A stretch of DNA of 64,000 nt from Colius striatus (Eukaryota > Chordata > Aves > Coliiformes > Coliidae), in NCBI RefSeq assembly GCF_028858725.1, contig NC_084790.1, positions 87,138,996 through 87,202,995 on the forward strand, given 5' to 3'. The first letter of the stretch is position 1, and each line of letters begins with the position of its first letter. Shown piece after piece: positions 21,114-34,274 of this stretch. Under the pieces are notes generated by a model. That model saw only the letters and a program-made list of their open reading frames with translations. It ran no database searches and had not been told where the DNA came from. A program made the position numbers and the translations under genes.

Positions 21114-22189
21114 GTGGGTGGCGGTGCCCGGGGCTGCCGGGCCGGCCGGGGGGCTGCAGCGGTGTGGAGCGGCTGTGCTGCTCGGGGACGGCCTGACTCC
21201 TCTTGTGAGGGGAAAAGCCGACCCCTCCCCGCGGTACTGTGTGAGGATGGGGGGCCGGGACATCTCTGTGCTTAGCCAGGCTCCTCGGCCTTCCGGGGGA
21301 AAAGCACTTCGGCCTTGGTTGAGCTGACCCCCACGTTGTCTTTTCCATGTAATTCGTTCCGTTGTGGTTGCGTGATGACCGCTGTGTGCATGCAGCAGTG
21401 GGTGTAACAGGGTTATTCGTCTTTGATCCTTGTTACAGCGCCTGTTTCATGGTACCCTAACAGGCTTCTTTTGAGCAGGGATGGAATGGACTGTTAGGTT
21501 TCTTCCAGTGGCTTTGACCATCCCCATTCCAGCGTTTGGAGCAAGCTTGGCTTTAACATCTCTGCAGGTTGTGGAGTGACAAAGGCATCTTGGCTTGTAT
21601 TGGCTAAAATGTATAGATAAAGCAATTTGAAGTGCCCGTAAAATCGCTTTGCTGTGTGTGTCCGTTCTGATTACACAGAAATACCCACAAGGGTAATGGC
21701 TTCCTACTGTTGTTACATTGAGCTGTTAGTTTTTCATGTCACTTAGGCTCTGTTTCATTTCTCTCTGCACTGCTTTTCTGTGCTGGTTCTGACTTGGAGT
21801 ATCTCTATTGAACTGTATGTTTGGTAACAAACATCAGCAATTCTTCCAGGAAATCCCCTTCTTGCAATAGCAGGACACTGAGGTTCCCCTAGAACTAATG
21901 ATGAGCTGGATTTTCTTGTCCTCATCATTCCCCCCACACACTATTACAGTTTCAATGTACACAAAGTATTCTCTAGGGTTATCCCTCTTTCCAGAGACTT
22001 TATTTTCTGCCTTTGACATTTTTAGGGGTGGCTCATAGGTATGACAAGCTTACCTGAAAAGTAGTAAGTTGAATAGCTAAACAGCACTTTTTAGGTGATA
22101 AGAGTTACAGGACAAAAGTAAAAGGTCCTGGATACATTACAGTTTATGGAAAGATAATCACTTGCACTGTTGTTTCTTTTTCCATTTAG

Positions 22190-22210
22190 ATGGATTTAAA
22201 AGATGTGTGA
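22190..22210 (+). promoter_or_regulatory. Six-codon upstream ORF overlapping the C18orf54 start
   Basis: The exon begins exactly with ATG (22190-22192) after the acceptor ccatttag. This frame reads six codons and stops at TGA 22208-22210. The main ATG is 22203-22205, inside the uORF in another frame, so ribosomes using the first ATG terminate just past the true start. Confidence 0.7.
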
Positions 22211-25200
22211 AGATTCTAACAGCATGGCAAGCTCACTAGAGGAAAGCAGTACTTGCTCTCCCGATTCAACGGTATCTTCCCTTTTATCAAGCATTGACAG
22301 CAATAATCCATGCTCAAATAGCTTGATTCAGTACAAGGACAAGCTTTACAGCTCTGCATCTGAGGCATTGGAGGCTTATATTGAAGATTTTGATTTAAGC
22401 CTCACATCTTCAGAAATAAGCACTGGAAAAATCTGCATTTATCAAAGCACTCCCAAAAAAGTAAAGATTTCAAAGCACCATGCCAAAGACAGCCAGGGTA
22501 TGTGAACCTAAATATGCTCTTTAATAAGTTTTTAGTGTTTGCTGTTCTTGTTTTGTTTTCATTGCCAATGGTATTGCAACTCTTTGTCTCATACTAGGTG
22601 TGTTTTGGTGAAGGTGTATTCCCCTGCACAACTGCTTGCAAGTCTTTAGGGTATAGTAAACAGTGCTTGGTCATGGCTAGCAAGGTTTGTCATTCTCTAT
22701 AATGCTTTTTCACAAGTGCTCAGCAGGTTGGTAAGAATTTGTGACCATGCTTATAGATGCAATAATAAATTCCAGAGTATGGAATTAAAATGGTATTTTT
22801 TGTATGTGAATGTCTGCTGCAGCAGTGTAAATCTTTGCTTAAACATGAGTCTGGAAAGAAGAAATCTCAGTTTCCAGAGTAACTTACATCAGAACCTAAT
22901 TAATTGAAGGAGTTGCCTTAAAACATTGCTTTTTCTTAGAGCAAATTTTACCTCTTATCAGTTCATAGAATCCTAGAATGATGGGGGTTGGAAGGGACCT
23001 TCAGAGATCATCCAGCCCAACCCCCTGCCAGAGCAGATTCCCCTCAAACAAAGGGCACAGGAACATGTCCAGGTGTGTTTGGAAACCTCCAAGGAAGGAG
23101 CCTCCACACTCTCCCTGGGCAGCCTGGGCCAGGGGTCCCTCACCTCACCTCACACTGAAACAGTTTGTCCTTATATTTCAATGGAACTGTTTGTGTTCCA
23201 GCATCTTTCCATCATCCCTTGTCCTGTCACTGGATACAACAGAAGAAAGTGCTGCCCCAACCTCCTGACACCCACCATTTAGATATTTGTCAATATTCAT
23301 GAGATCCCAAACAGGTTTTTATTTGATTTTTTTAAATGATTTTTAATCAATATTAATTGATATTTTATTTTAATTGAGCTTTATGGAATATACTTTGGAA
23401 GCTGAAACCTAACCCAGCTGGGTAATGTGTGTGGGTTTGAATTGGCTGTTGTAATTATTAGCTGTCTTGACAAAATAAATGCTAAATTGATTACATGAGA
23501 AGATAAAGAGTAGGCTTTTGGGGTAGATCTAGAGTAAATAACTGTGCTTGAGCTAATTTGTCTTGCAAATGCTTTGCCTGTTACATCTGAAATCACAGAG
23601 TCCTAAGTACAGGAGAACTTAAGACCCAAAAAAGGATGCTGGTCTGTGTTACATGGACAGTTATGGCAGCACATTCTATTATCCAGGGCTTTTGGGTTTC
23701 TTTTCACTGTATCCTATAACCTTCCTTCACACTTTTCCCTTTTTTCTCTTAGTTGTTTCGTAGCTGTGTTTTAGCTTTTTGTTTGTGTTTTTCTAACAGA
23801 AAGCACCTTCTATTTAAGCTTATTTCCTAAACAAAATAAGCATTCTGTTTACCATTAAAAATGAGAAGCTGTTCTATGGAAGATGTCACCTCCTCACATT
23901 CCACTCTGAAATCTCTGATCTTTGCAGAACTCTCATCTCCTTTCACAAGCTGTCTAGTCTGCATGTGTGTTTTCTGTGTTGCAGTAGCCTGTACTGTACA
24001 GATTTCACTTTAGTTAAGTAAAAAGGATTTCATACTGTAATTCTTCCCTGAAAATCTGTTGGGTCAAGTTTATCCAGCATGTAACTTTCTGTAGAATCCC
24101 AAAATCGTTCTGTAGGCCCATTACCTTACTCCTTGCTTTGCAAGCTCTTGCTTTTAGCTTGTTTTTTTCCTTTTTCTCTAGCAATTGTGTTCAGTTTCAG
24201 TCCATGGAAAATCATGCCCAACATTACTGTGATGAGGAAATGGTGTTACTCAGACTGGAGTAGTAAGGATGTATCTGCAAAATATACAGTTCTGAAGGTG
24301 AAACTAAAAATGTGTCATAGGATCTTGGTGTCTTGTTTCTCCTAAGTAAAAAACCAAAGAAAATACCAAAGCTACTGATGTTCTATGCTACAAATGGAAA
24401 GATAACTTTTGACTGGTAAGGTTTCTTTCAAGCTTCTGATGAGAAACAGAACCACTCCTGCAAGAGCTGTGATTCAGGATCCTCTGTTTTAAGAATATAT
24501 TTCAGCTTTAAAATATTACATCACGTTAGATCTTACAAATGTATCCTCTTGGTATGCTTGAGGTTTAGCAATTTATGTGAAATATCTTTGTTTTTCAGCC
24601 TTGGATGGCTTTAATCAGCACATAGGACTGGGTTCTCTTGCTTCACCCTCGCAAAGACAGAGTGATTGTGACCTAGATTCAATTAGCCTTGCAACAGATG
24701 ATCTGTTAGCATTTCCAGCAGATGGGTCACTGCCTTTTCTCCAGTGTAGCCCTTTCAAATCAAAGCATCAAAGTAGTGAGTGGAACAGACAGTCACTGAA
24801 AACATCTCTCCACCCTTGCCAAGACTCATCACTCAATACCAAAAGCAGTTTCTGTCTCCAGGAGAACAGCAAACCTGTTGCTCACCAGAAGCCACACAAA
24901 GACTTCAGCAGAAAGAAATGCAGTGTGTATACACCTGTTAGGCACGATTCTGCATCCTCTAAAGGAAGTTCAAGAGCTTTGTCTTTTGAAGGGATCTCTA
25001 ATGCTTATTCTGCTAAGAATTATTCACGATGTCTCTCCAGTCACAAGCCTGACTTCAGTGTGTCAGGGATAAGTATTATCCCCAACTTTCACTACCCAGT
25101 CTGGTTTAAGAGTGATCACCTTTCTTCTGATTCAACTAGAGAAACCGATGGCCCAAGTTTTCATACAGAAGCTACAGCTTCCTCTTCACAAGCTTTTGAG

Positions 25201-28200
25201 ACTCAGGGACAAAGACACGACGTAGACAAAGACAATTCTGAGTTTAATGAACACAATGCCCATCTGGATGCTAGAGGTGATAACAAAGTAGAAGAAAGTT
25301 GCAACTATGACAGTCCAGGTTCACACTTCCAACCTGACAACTGGTTTTCAAGCCACGCCAAAAAGCCACTCAGAGGTAACTGTGTTTCATGTAATTTTTT
25401 TAAACTTTGAGAATAGCTACAAGGACATGTACGTTGTGTTTTAAAACCAACACTCTCTGGCCGCAGTGGTCTGTCTGCACTGTACAGATTTAGTCACATC
25501 CACCTTCAACAAATTACTCAAAACACTTACTAGTAGCTGTCAAACGGCTTTAATACTCAAAGTTTTTACATATAAACCAATACTTAAGCACTCTTTGTAC
25601 CCCAAAGGCTATTTGTTGCAGGGGCTTACTTAGTCCCTTACCCCGAGGTAATGACAGTGTAACCTTGGGAGAGATTCCTAAGCCTAGTGTAAATAAACCT
25701 GACAAATTGCCTGATAAATTGTATTTCTCACCAGTCTTTTTTTGTTACTTTACATAGTCAGCAGGAGATACTTGTAACCCATATATTTAGGATATCTGCT
25801 GCCTTCAGTTTATGTGAAGACTTTCTTTGGGAATCTGTCATGTAGCTGCCCTTCATCACTCATCAGAAGCAAGGAGGTCCTCAGGTGGTGAAGCACCATC
25901 TTTATATGATGAAATATCACCAAGATGCCCTTTGATATGAGAGATTAGCATTTCAAAGTGTTAATTACTTTCACTGCTAAGTTACTCCTTTAAGGAGAAA
26001 TATTCTTTATGAAAAGCGTAAACATTGATCTCTCCTTTTTCCCAAGAGGTGATCTATATAAACTAAATTAAAATGTGGTTTATCTTGTGTATTCAAAGTA
26101 AGAAAATGCAAGTACCTTTATAACACATATTCATGAAGAACTTTAAATGCAAGCTGGGTGTTAAAAACATACATGAGGATGTGTCTGTCACTTCTTTGTG
26201 CTTGGCTCAACCTATTTTTGTACGTGAGTCTGGTAGGTTGGCTGAATGTGTGATTGAATGTGCAAACATACACATCTATGTTTGCCTGATTTCTCTCCCA
26301 GGTGCCTGTAAAAGCAGCTATTAGAACAACCTGTACAAGATAATAATGAAATTAACCTCAGAACTTACATTATTAATAAGTAGTACTTAACGTATTGTGA
26401 GTTAATTACATTTTCTACAGCATGAAAGCCAGAGTAAAATCATTAAGTAACCTTGAATGCTGCACATGGTACTTGTTTTACATAAGCTAGGAAAAGAAAC
26501 GCTTGACTATTTAAATTACTCTCCTGGCCAGAATCTTGCAGACACCATTTGTTACTGATGATTTACATGCAATGATAACATACAAATATAACCAAAGGAG
26601 CTGTGTTGGGACTATACTGTCTGTAGAATATCTCCAGTGTTAATTTGTCTGCAGTAAATTTTCTCTTGAGTATTACATAAAATTCAAAGCAGTGTAGAAA
26701 TAATGACCTTGGAAAGAGTTGGACACACTGTGTCCTTGGTTTTTGTCAGAAGAGCAGCTTGAGCTACTTACCTTGAAAGATGCCAGAGGTCTGCAGAGTT
26801 CAAATGAAGGTCTGTTGAATAATGTGGAAAATGATGTCAGCCCTTCTACAACTGATATACTAGGAGCAGAAAGATCGTGGGAAAATGTTCCAGTTGCTTG
26901 GTAAGTGAACGTGTATCTTACACTAGCTTGTTCATGTAAAGGTGTGATGTATTTAATTGCTTTTGTATGTGAATGATAAGTAACAGTGATGTGGCGTGTA
27001 CATAAAGAAAGGATTTAGTATTAGATTTCAGCCTGACCTCAGTGCTTCCATCCTGTGCAATGGAACAGGTCATCGTGAGCACTGTTGAGGCACATACAGG
27101 ACAACCAAGGATTCAACCCCCTGCACCAGGACAGGCTGGGAGTCGAACTGCTGAAGAGCAGCTCTGCAGAGAGAGACCTGGCAGTGCTGATTGATAGTAA
27201 GCTAAATATGAGCCAGCAATGTGCTCTCGTGGCCAAGAAGCCAATGGCAACCTGGGATGCATCAAGAAGAGTGTGGGCAGCAGGTCAAGGGAGGTTCTTC
27301 TCCCCTTTTACTCTGCCCTGGTGAGGCCTCATCTGGAGACCTGTGCCCAGTTGTGGGCTCCTCAGCTCCAGAGGGACAGGGAACTGCTGGAGAGAGTCCA
27401 GCACCGGGCCAGCAAGATGATCAGGGCACTGGAGCTTCTTTCATAAGAGGAATGGCTGCGGGACCTGGGGATGTTTAGTCTGGAGAAGAGGAGACTGAGG
27501 GGGGAATCTCATTAACAGTTACAAATATCTAAAGGATGGGTGTCAGGAGGTTGGGACATCCCCTTTTTCTATAGTAGATAGTATCAGGACAAGGGGTGAT
27601 GGGATGAAGCTGGAACACAAATAGTTCCATTGAAACATAAGGACAAGCTGTTTCAGTGTTTCAATGAGGGAGCCCTGGCCCAGGCTGCCCAGGGAGGGTG
27701 TGGAGGCTCCTTCCTTGGAGGGCTTCAAGACCCACCTGGACACGTTCCTGTGTGACCTGATCTAGGTGGGAGCTGCTTCTGCAGGAGGGTTGGACTGGAT
27801 GATTTCTAAAGGTCCCTTCCAACCCCTACCATTCTATGATTCAGGCCCAGCCAGAGTGGCTTTATGAAGGGCAGGTCCTGTTTGATCAAGCTTATCTCCT
27901 TCTATGACAAGGTGACCCACTTAGTGGATGAGGGAAAGGCTGTCGATGTGGTCTTCCTGGACTTCAGTAAAGCCTTTGACACAGTCTCCCACAGCATCCT
28001 CCTGGAGAAGGGTCCTGTAACCCCTAATAGTGTTCTGTTTTGTGCTCCTGTTGTGAGACAGGTTAATAATCTGACCTTCTGCTAGCCACCAAAACACCCA
28101 AATAAGAGAACATCACTGGAACTGTGTCCTAAACTATAGCTAAGAAATCCTTACCTTGCCTTTTTTATTTACTGGCAAAAGTACATACATCAAGGTGCTG

Positions 28201-31200
28201 GCAGGACTCTGGTGTTTCACTGATGCAATGTATGTGTTTTTATCACAACAGCTGTACCTTAAACCAATTATTTTAGTTTATAAACCTGTTGTTCTAACTC
28301 TCTACTGCATGTTTAATGTTGGTTTAGTAAACCACCAGTGCCTGTGTGCTGTGAGGACGTGGAGAAGAATGTACCATTTCCCAAGGCAGATATGGTACAT
28401 AAATTCCTGGAAGACTGTTTAAATGACAAAAATAAGGTCAGTAAAACTGAATATCTGTTTCTGAGAGTGCCCAAAATGTCCAAGACAGGTAAATATTAGG
28501 AGGGTCAATACCTGTAAATTGTTCTTTCTTCTAGAACGTGGAAAGTAGGAAGTCTAACTGTAGTCATTTAGTCATATTAGAGCATGAAGGACTTATACAG
28601 TTTTCATCAAATCCTATAACCTAGCCTGGCTGATGTACTGTTGGGTATAAGTCAAGTTCAAGAGTTATGTTAAGTAATACACTTCTCATTCCTTATGCTG
28701 TTACGTGGGAATTGGATCATGGATTGAATTTACTCTGTTGATTATTCATTATTTTATTCCCATTCCTACATATTAATTGCCTTCTTGGCAGCTTTAATAT
28801 TCTTCAGCCTTTCATTATGATTATATGAACCCTTCCTGAGCCAGGGAGAAGAGCACTGAGCCCAGGGATCTAGATGAATGAATTTAGGTATCGTTATGTT
28901 TCCTTTACCTTCTGCCTATTATCCTTGAATCTTAACTGCTCTAAGATTCTGGTTTCCCATCTTGTAGTAAACAGAGCTGTACTCTAAGTTCTTGCACTGT
29001 GGCACGTCCCTCTGATTCTCTCAGGAGTTAATTGACTCAGACTCTTAATGACGTGCAGGAGTAATTGAAGTTACTCTGTCTAAACAGTGTTTCACTGAAT
29101 TTCATCCTCTGTGCTTCCTGTTCTCTTGGTTCTGCTCCATTGTCAGATATTTCTAGACAGAAATGTTTCTAGATTATCCACAAATTTCTGTCACCATGAG
29201 TTAATTTGCTTTTCTGATAATGGAACAAGCAGTGATTACACAGATGCTAATTACAGGGATAAAACTGTGTTTATCATTAAGGAAGCTTACTTGCTCTGTC
29301 AGTTATGAAATGTTGAAACACATTCCAGCACTGCTGTCGTAGCATTACAAGAACTGACAGTGTTCTTGAGCTATTTCCCCCACACCAGGGCTGAGACCTC
29401 TCTGTGTTGCTTCACATCTTCCTCACAGTGTATTTACAGTGACTTCACTGACCATACAGCAACATGAACCGTGATGAACCTGTGTAGCATCACACGTGTA
29501 CCATTTAAAAACAGACCTTTAAAGATCAAGTAGAGGCTGAAACACTCAGGGAGATTTGCCTTTTGAAGTTTCCCTGAAACAATGTAAAGTTGGTTGTTTT
29601 GTTACGTGCCTGGGAGTGTGAACGAATCCTTTGTGTTTTGCTTTAGGAAAGTACTTTCTCTGGGTGCCTTCATCACAGACCCCTTGAAGCTTTGAAGCTA
29701 ATGTTGTTTAAACTTCAATCACTTCATGGAAGTTTAAGCCAAAATGAAGCTGCTGAGCAAGAGGAAGGGTTTGAAGAAGTGAGTATCCGTTTTTGCTGCC
29801 GGGTCGTGGGAAGCCGCGCCGCTGAGCCGGGAGGTGGCGGCACTGGGCAGCGCCTGGCGCCTCCTCTGCTGCTGCAGCAACGGCAGTCTGCTGCAGAAAG
29901 TTGGCTTCTGAGAAGCTCCACGTTAATTCTCAGCTTTCAGGGACATGTACCAATTTTTTTAAAAGCTAGACGTTCCTGTATCACAGAATCTCAGACTTGT
30001 GGGGGCTGGAAAGGCCCTGCAGAGCTCATCCAGCCCAAGCCCCTGCTAAAGGAGGTTCCCCTCGCTCACGGGACACAGGAATGTGTCCAGGCCGGTTTGG
30101 AAACCTCCTGAGAAGGAGCCTCCACACCCTCCCTGGGCAGCCTGGGCCAGGGGTCCCTCACCTCAGCACCAAAGGGGTTTCTCCTCCTGTGCCAGGGGCA
30201 CTGCCTGTGTTCCAGCCTGAGCCCATTACCCTTTGTCCTGGCACTGGCCACCACACAACAAACACTGTCTCCAGCCTCTCTATACCTGCCCTGGAGGGAT
30301 TTCTCAGCATTGCTGAGGTGCCCTCGAGCTCAGGCTTCTCTTCTCCAGGCTGAACAGCCCCAGATCCTGCAGCCTTTCCTCATCAGAGAGATGTGCCAAT
30401 CCCCTAGTGCTCTGTCCTTGCCTCCTCTGGCATCAGTGAGTTGACATTTTGTGGCACTGGGGTTTCAGAATGGTTTCATAGGCTTCATAATCTCTTTTTA
30501 CCCTTTTCATAGTGTTGTTTGCATGTGATTCCTAAACCCATGACATCCTAGTGAATGAAGTGCTCGATAGATATCTGAGTCAGCCAGGCTGGGAGTATGG
30601 GCTAACAGAAACCTCAGGAGACTCTACATTGGCAAATGCAAGGCCTGACATCAGGGAAGGAAGAAATCCTCACAGCCATACAGGCAGGGGACTGCCGGGC
30701 TAGGGAGCTGCTCTGTTGGAAAGGCCCAACTAAGGTATAGGCTGAACATGAGCACTGGCAAAAAGGAGGAGCAGCAGAACCTCCCCTCACTTCAGAGGAG
30801 ACTTCAATAAGCCTGTGGAGGTGGTTGGGGGTCAAGGCACTTGTTTTGGGAGGGAAGCTGAGAAAATTGGGCATGTTCAGGCTGGAGAACAGGAAGTTTT
30901 GAGGGACCTTACAGAAGTCTTCCTACACCTATGACGAGGGTATGAAGAAGATGGAGCCAAGGTCCAAAGTGGAAGGATGAGAAACAGGTATAAACTGAAA
31001 TAGGAGCTTCACACTGGACAGTGGGTGAAGCTTATTAACCCTGAAAATGGTTAAGCAGTTGTTCAAGAGAGTTGGTGCAATCTCTGTCCTGGGAAGTGTT
31101 AAAGATTTGACTGGGTAAAGGCCCAAGCAACCTGCAGTAATCTCATAGCTGCCTCTGCTTTGAGCAGCGGACACTTCCTGCTGTCACTCCCACCCTGGAT

Positions 31201-32382
31201 TGTTTTGTGATGCTGTAAAGTTGTTGGCAACAATTTCCCATGTGAAGTGTTGTAAAAAATGTTGTGTCTCTGTCAGTCTTGGAAATTTTTCCTTCTGTCA
31301 GTTAACATTGTTTGTTTGTTTGTTTTCTTAAGCCTTCTGAAGAGATGGGGGCTACGTTCAAACTGTGTGACAGTGAGATTATCCCTCTTGCTAATTCTAT
31401 TCGGAGGTAAGTGCCCATTGATGTTCTGACTTTTCACTGTTTTCAGGAAGGGCAGCAAAGGAATGCTAAGTTACCTCAGAGAGTTGTCATCTCAAAACTT
31501 TAAGAGTAAGCCATAGTGAATCATCAAAATCATGGAAGTTCGCAGAGCAGAGAAGTATCCAATGAACAGTTGCAGAGATCTACTGTGTAAATAAGCATCT
31601 GTATTTTGTCTGTGTCAATACATTTTTGCTGCAGGTGGATGGATTTCAAATTAATCAGGCCTGCAGAACTTTGTAGTATGGGACAAAATATTTACTTACC
31701 TTTTCACACTTTGGTGGAGAAGATAATTGCTAGAAAACACATTTCCTTAACATTTATAAGTGACTAAAGAAATAGTAAGTTTGCGAAAAGATGGAGGGCG
31801 GGGGGAAAAGGGTTGTGTTGTGTAGAACATTTCACAGAATGACAGAATCTTAATGACTGGAAGGGACCTGGAAAGCTCATCCAGTGCAACCCCCTGCCAG
31901 AGCAGCATCACCTAGAGCAGGGCACACAGGAACTCGTCCAGCTGGGTTGGAATGTCCCCAGAGAAGGAGCCTCCACAGCCCATCTGGGCAGCCCCTGCCA
32001 GTGCTCCCTCACCTCAACAGGGGAGAAATTCCTCCATGTGTTTCTTTGGAACCTCTTCTGTTGTAGCTTGTTTTTATGTTCCAGCTTTGGAAGTTTTTAT
32101 CTACATCTTAATGTCTTTTATAATCTTCAAAACAAAAAGCGAGTGGAGCAGATAGGGAGATGTGAACTGTATCTGGTACCACTCAGACTGTTCAGCTCTT
32201 TGTAAGGAACCAATGTTTGTGTTAGATGTAAACAGTAAGGTCTAAATCCTTGTTGAAGTTTTCATTTTTCTTAACCCAGGGCTTTACATCATTTATCACG
32301 TGTTAAAAGCCTTGCTGAGGACAACAGCAACCCACAGGAGCAGAGCGATGATCATGAAGATAAGCAAGGAGAAAAGCAGTAA
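22203..32382 (+). CDS. C18orf54: Lung adenoma susceptibility protein 2 (LAS2)
   Basis: Vertebrate protein of poorly known function, named from a mouse lung-tumour susceptibility locus. Seven coding exons: 22203-22497, 24599-25375, 26750-26900, 28328-28436, 29647-29778, 31333-31406 and 32280-32382, giving 546 residues, close to human length. The N-terminus is serine-rich ([11 protein letters not shown]) and contains [19 protein letters not shown], the best-conserved block. The large second exon is low-complexity and Ser/His-rich. Later exons encode the conserved [13 protein letters not shown] helix and [15 protein letters not shown]. No transmembrane segment, signal peptide or enzyme motif is visible. 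The uORF-overlapped ATG at 22203 is chosen because it opens the conserved frame with A at -3. Several introns contain CR1. Confidence 0.9.
22963..23310 (-). mobile_element. CR1 LINE 3' fragment
   Basis: Reversed tail CATAGAATCCTAGAATGATG; in the first coding intron of C18orf54, antisense to it. Confidence 0.9.
24599..25375 (+). CDS. C18orf54: C18orf54 large central exon
   Basis: The acceptor tttttcag ends at 24598 and the donor follows AGAG at 25375. It encodes about 259 residues beginning [14 protein letters not shown], rich in Ser, His and Asn and probably disordered. Both splice junctions are phase 1, so skipping it would keep the reading frame. Confidence 0.9.
27027..28012 (+). mobile_element. 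CR1 reverse-transcriptase fragment, split by a nested CR1
   Basis: The left part (about 27027-27114) and right part (about 27841-28012) together match the uninterrupted CR1 piece at about 54458-54720. The right part encodes reverse-transcriptase residues with [17 protein letters not shown]. It is truncated and not autonomous. Confidence 0.8.
27115..27841 (+). mobile_element. CR1 3' fragment nested in an older CR1
   Basis: About 727 bases ending CATTCTATGATTCA, inserted in the reverse-transcriptase region of the host copy. GATTCA is found at both junctions. Confidence 0.8.
29980..30415 (-). mobile_element. CR1 LINE 3' fragment
   Basis: Reversed tail TCACAGAATCTCAGACTTGT; in a C18orf54 intron, about 200 bases after the exon ending 29778. 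Confidence 0.85.
30575..31190 (+). mobile_element. Degraded CR1-like LINE
   Basis: Has the order of CR1 3' landmarks in eroded form, such as CAGGCTGGAGAACAGGAAG. Boundaries are approximate. Confidence 0.45.
31833..32085 (-). mobile_element. CR1 LINE 3' fragment
   Basis: Reversed tail TCACAGAATGACAGAATC; same subfamily as the 10952 copy, in the last C18orf54 intron, ending about 195 bases before the final exon. Confidence 0.88.
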
Positions 32383-34270
32383 CTTGTGAAGCTGATACCT
32401 AAGAATATGCTGATGTTGTATAACTTAATAATTTGTCAGCCTCACCACTGGTCAAAACTGTTTTGAAAGCCAAGGAACTGCATATTCTCTAAAATGTTTC
32501 ATTCAGTATTTCTCTATTCTTTTCACTAATTACTTCAAAGCTTAATTGAGTGTTTAGTGCTTCCTGTAAGATCTAACAATATGTGACAAGAGACAGCACT
32601 TTGCAAAGAGTATTTAATTAAAACAACATGAGCACTTTCATGGAAGAATCTCCTATGTTTATGTAAACTCACAAAAACTTCAGCTATCTGCCCAGTTCTA
32701 GTCACTGCTTCTTTACACAGGCTGTTAGAAAGAGCTCAGCATCATGTGTCAAGTTAAGCAGTAAGGTTTAGCAATAGCATAATTGCAAAATAATCCCAGG
32801 GCTGTTCTTTCTAACGGGACTTGAGTTGGTGTAATTGGATGCTGCTTCTTCCCTGAACACAAACTTACCAAATGTATTGTATCAAAAAGAGTCAGAACCC
32901 CTTGGCAACTGTCCCCCTTTCACCTTCTAGTCAAGCGTGGCTCTTTGGAGAGAGAAGGTTCTCCTTGAGAGGTGTCCTGTTTTGGAACCCAGAAGGTGTT
33001 TCAGCTGGACTGCTCTGCCAGCTGGTTGTCTCTTATGGGGAAGCCCTCCCTTCCATTTTCCTTGGCTTTGTCCTTAGCTTTAGAGCATGTAAAATCCTTC
33101 ATTGGGCCTAAATTGGCAGAGAAGCAATAGGATTTAAATGTTTTTGGCACCATAATCAACAGAATTAGCTTGTGAAAGCCACTGATAAGGACTGAAACCT
33201 GTGCAGGGGAGAGAGGAGTAGGACTTAGCCCATTTGCAAACAGCAAGTTGAGAGACAAAGAGAAAAGCTGTAAGTAGTCATTTGAGCTGTGAGTTGAAAT
33301 ATGTTGGCAGAACATTCTGAAAGAAGCCTTTAGGACCTCTTCTGAGGTTTACAGAATGTAGCCTAGCATTTCATGCTGTCAGTAAACAAAGTATGTCTGG
33401 CAACATCCCTTTCTAGTGAGCTGTTTCCTTTTGGTCTGCATAGTTACAGGTACGTGAGAGAGGGGAGGCACCAGAACATGCACTGATTCTGAGAAATGAA
33501 ATAGAAACCTGAAGAAAAGGTAGAAGGAAGATTGTCTGTGTGTTTTCCCCATCTTCCTGGTAAGAATTAGTAAGTAGAGAGATAATAATAGATGAATTCA
33601 TTTTATGGCTGTGATGACATCATGAGAGCATAGGAAGTAGTACAAAAATGAAGCTACTCCTGTTGTAGAAGCATTCATAAACCATTGCTGAAAGGAATGT
33701 ACGAGCCAACTGATGCTGTGGGTGTAACTGTTGCCTGTACTAAGACAGTTTTTGTTTGCCAGGGGTTATTTTATCAGAGGAATTCAGGTGTGCAGGAAAG
33801 ATGATGGTTTCTTGCTGACATCACATGTCTGAGTGGATCACGGTGGATGTGCTCTACTCTGGGTGCTGTGTGTAGGCAGTGGGTGCATGCTGAGTTGTTT
33901 GAGCTAGTACACCTCAGACTCCATGCAGGCAGTGTGGCACTTCCTAAACTACTCCAGCTCTCCTGTTTCTGAGGGGGCTTGTGCCTACAGAGCTCACAGT
34001 TTATTCATCCAGGTAAACAGATGCTCCTGGGGGTGCTAGTAGCACAAGCAGGATGGACTAAAAATAAGACTTGAAGCCCTGAGCATACTTTAGAGGTTGT
34101 ACCACACTCTCATGTCCTGTTTGCATAGAACAAACCATGAAGCTCCCTTAGAACTTCCCCTGATGTCAGGGCAGACTTCTTTCACTATTTAAAAAGTCTT
34201 TTTCATTACTTGCCCCTTGGACAATTCACATACCTAACTGTGTTTGAGATTCCTCATATTTTGGAGGGTT
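32383..34270. other. Intergenic, after C18orf54
   Basis: Begins with the C18orf54 3' UTR, which is AT-rich with an ATTAAA near 32616. The rest is unique sequence in which I find no coding exon or clear repeat. Confidence 0.5.
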
Positions 34271-34274
34271 TTTT

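Larger units (their letters stand above)
20800..21330. promoter_or_regulatory. CpG-island bidirectional promoter of STARD6 and C18orf54
   Basis: Dense CpG and GC boxes between a minus-strand first-exon donor (20911-20912) and a plus-strand first-exon donor (about 21114). No TATA box is evident. The two genes start head to head within about 200 bases, so this island probably drives both. Confidence 0.75.

Noticed and set aside
19700-21263. Open frames of 402 and 477 codons on the minus strand with a glycine/serine-rich repeat protein
   Set aside because: The 20-bp minisatellite unit lacks stop codons on the minus strand in every frame, so long open frames are automatic. One also runs through the CpG-island promoter and the STARD6 first exon.
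26133-26324. Small plus-strand open frame inside a C18orf54 intron
   Set aside because: Lies between well-defined exons, is not phase compatible and shows no conservation that I recognise.
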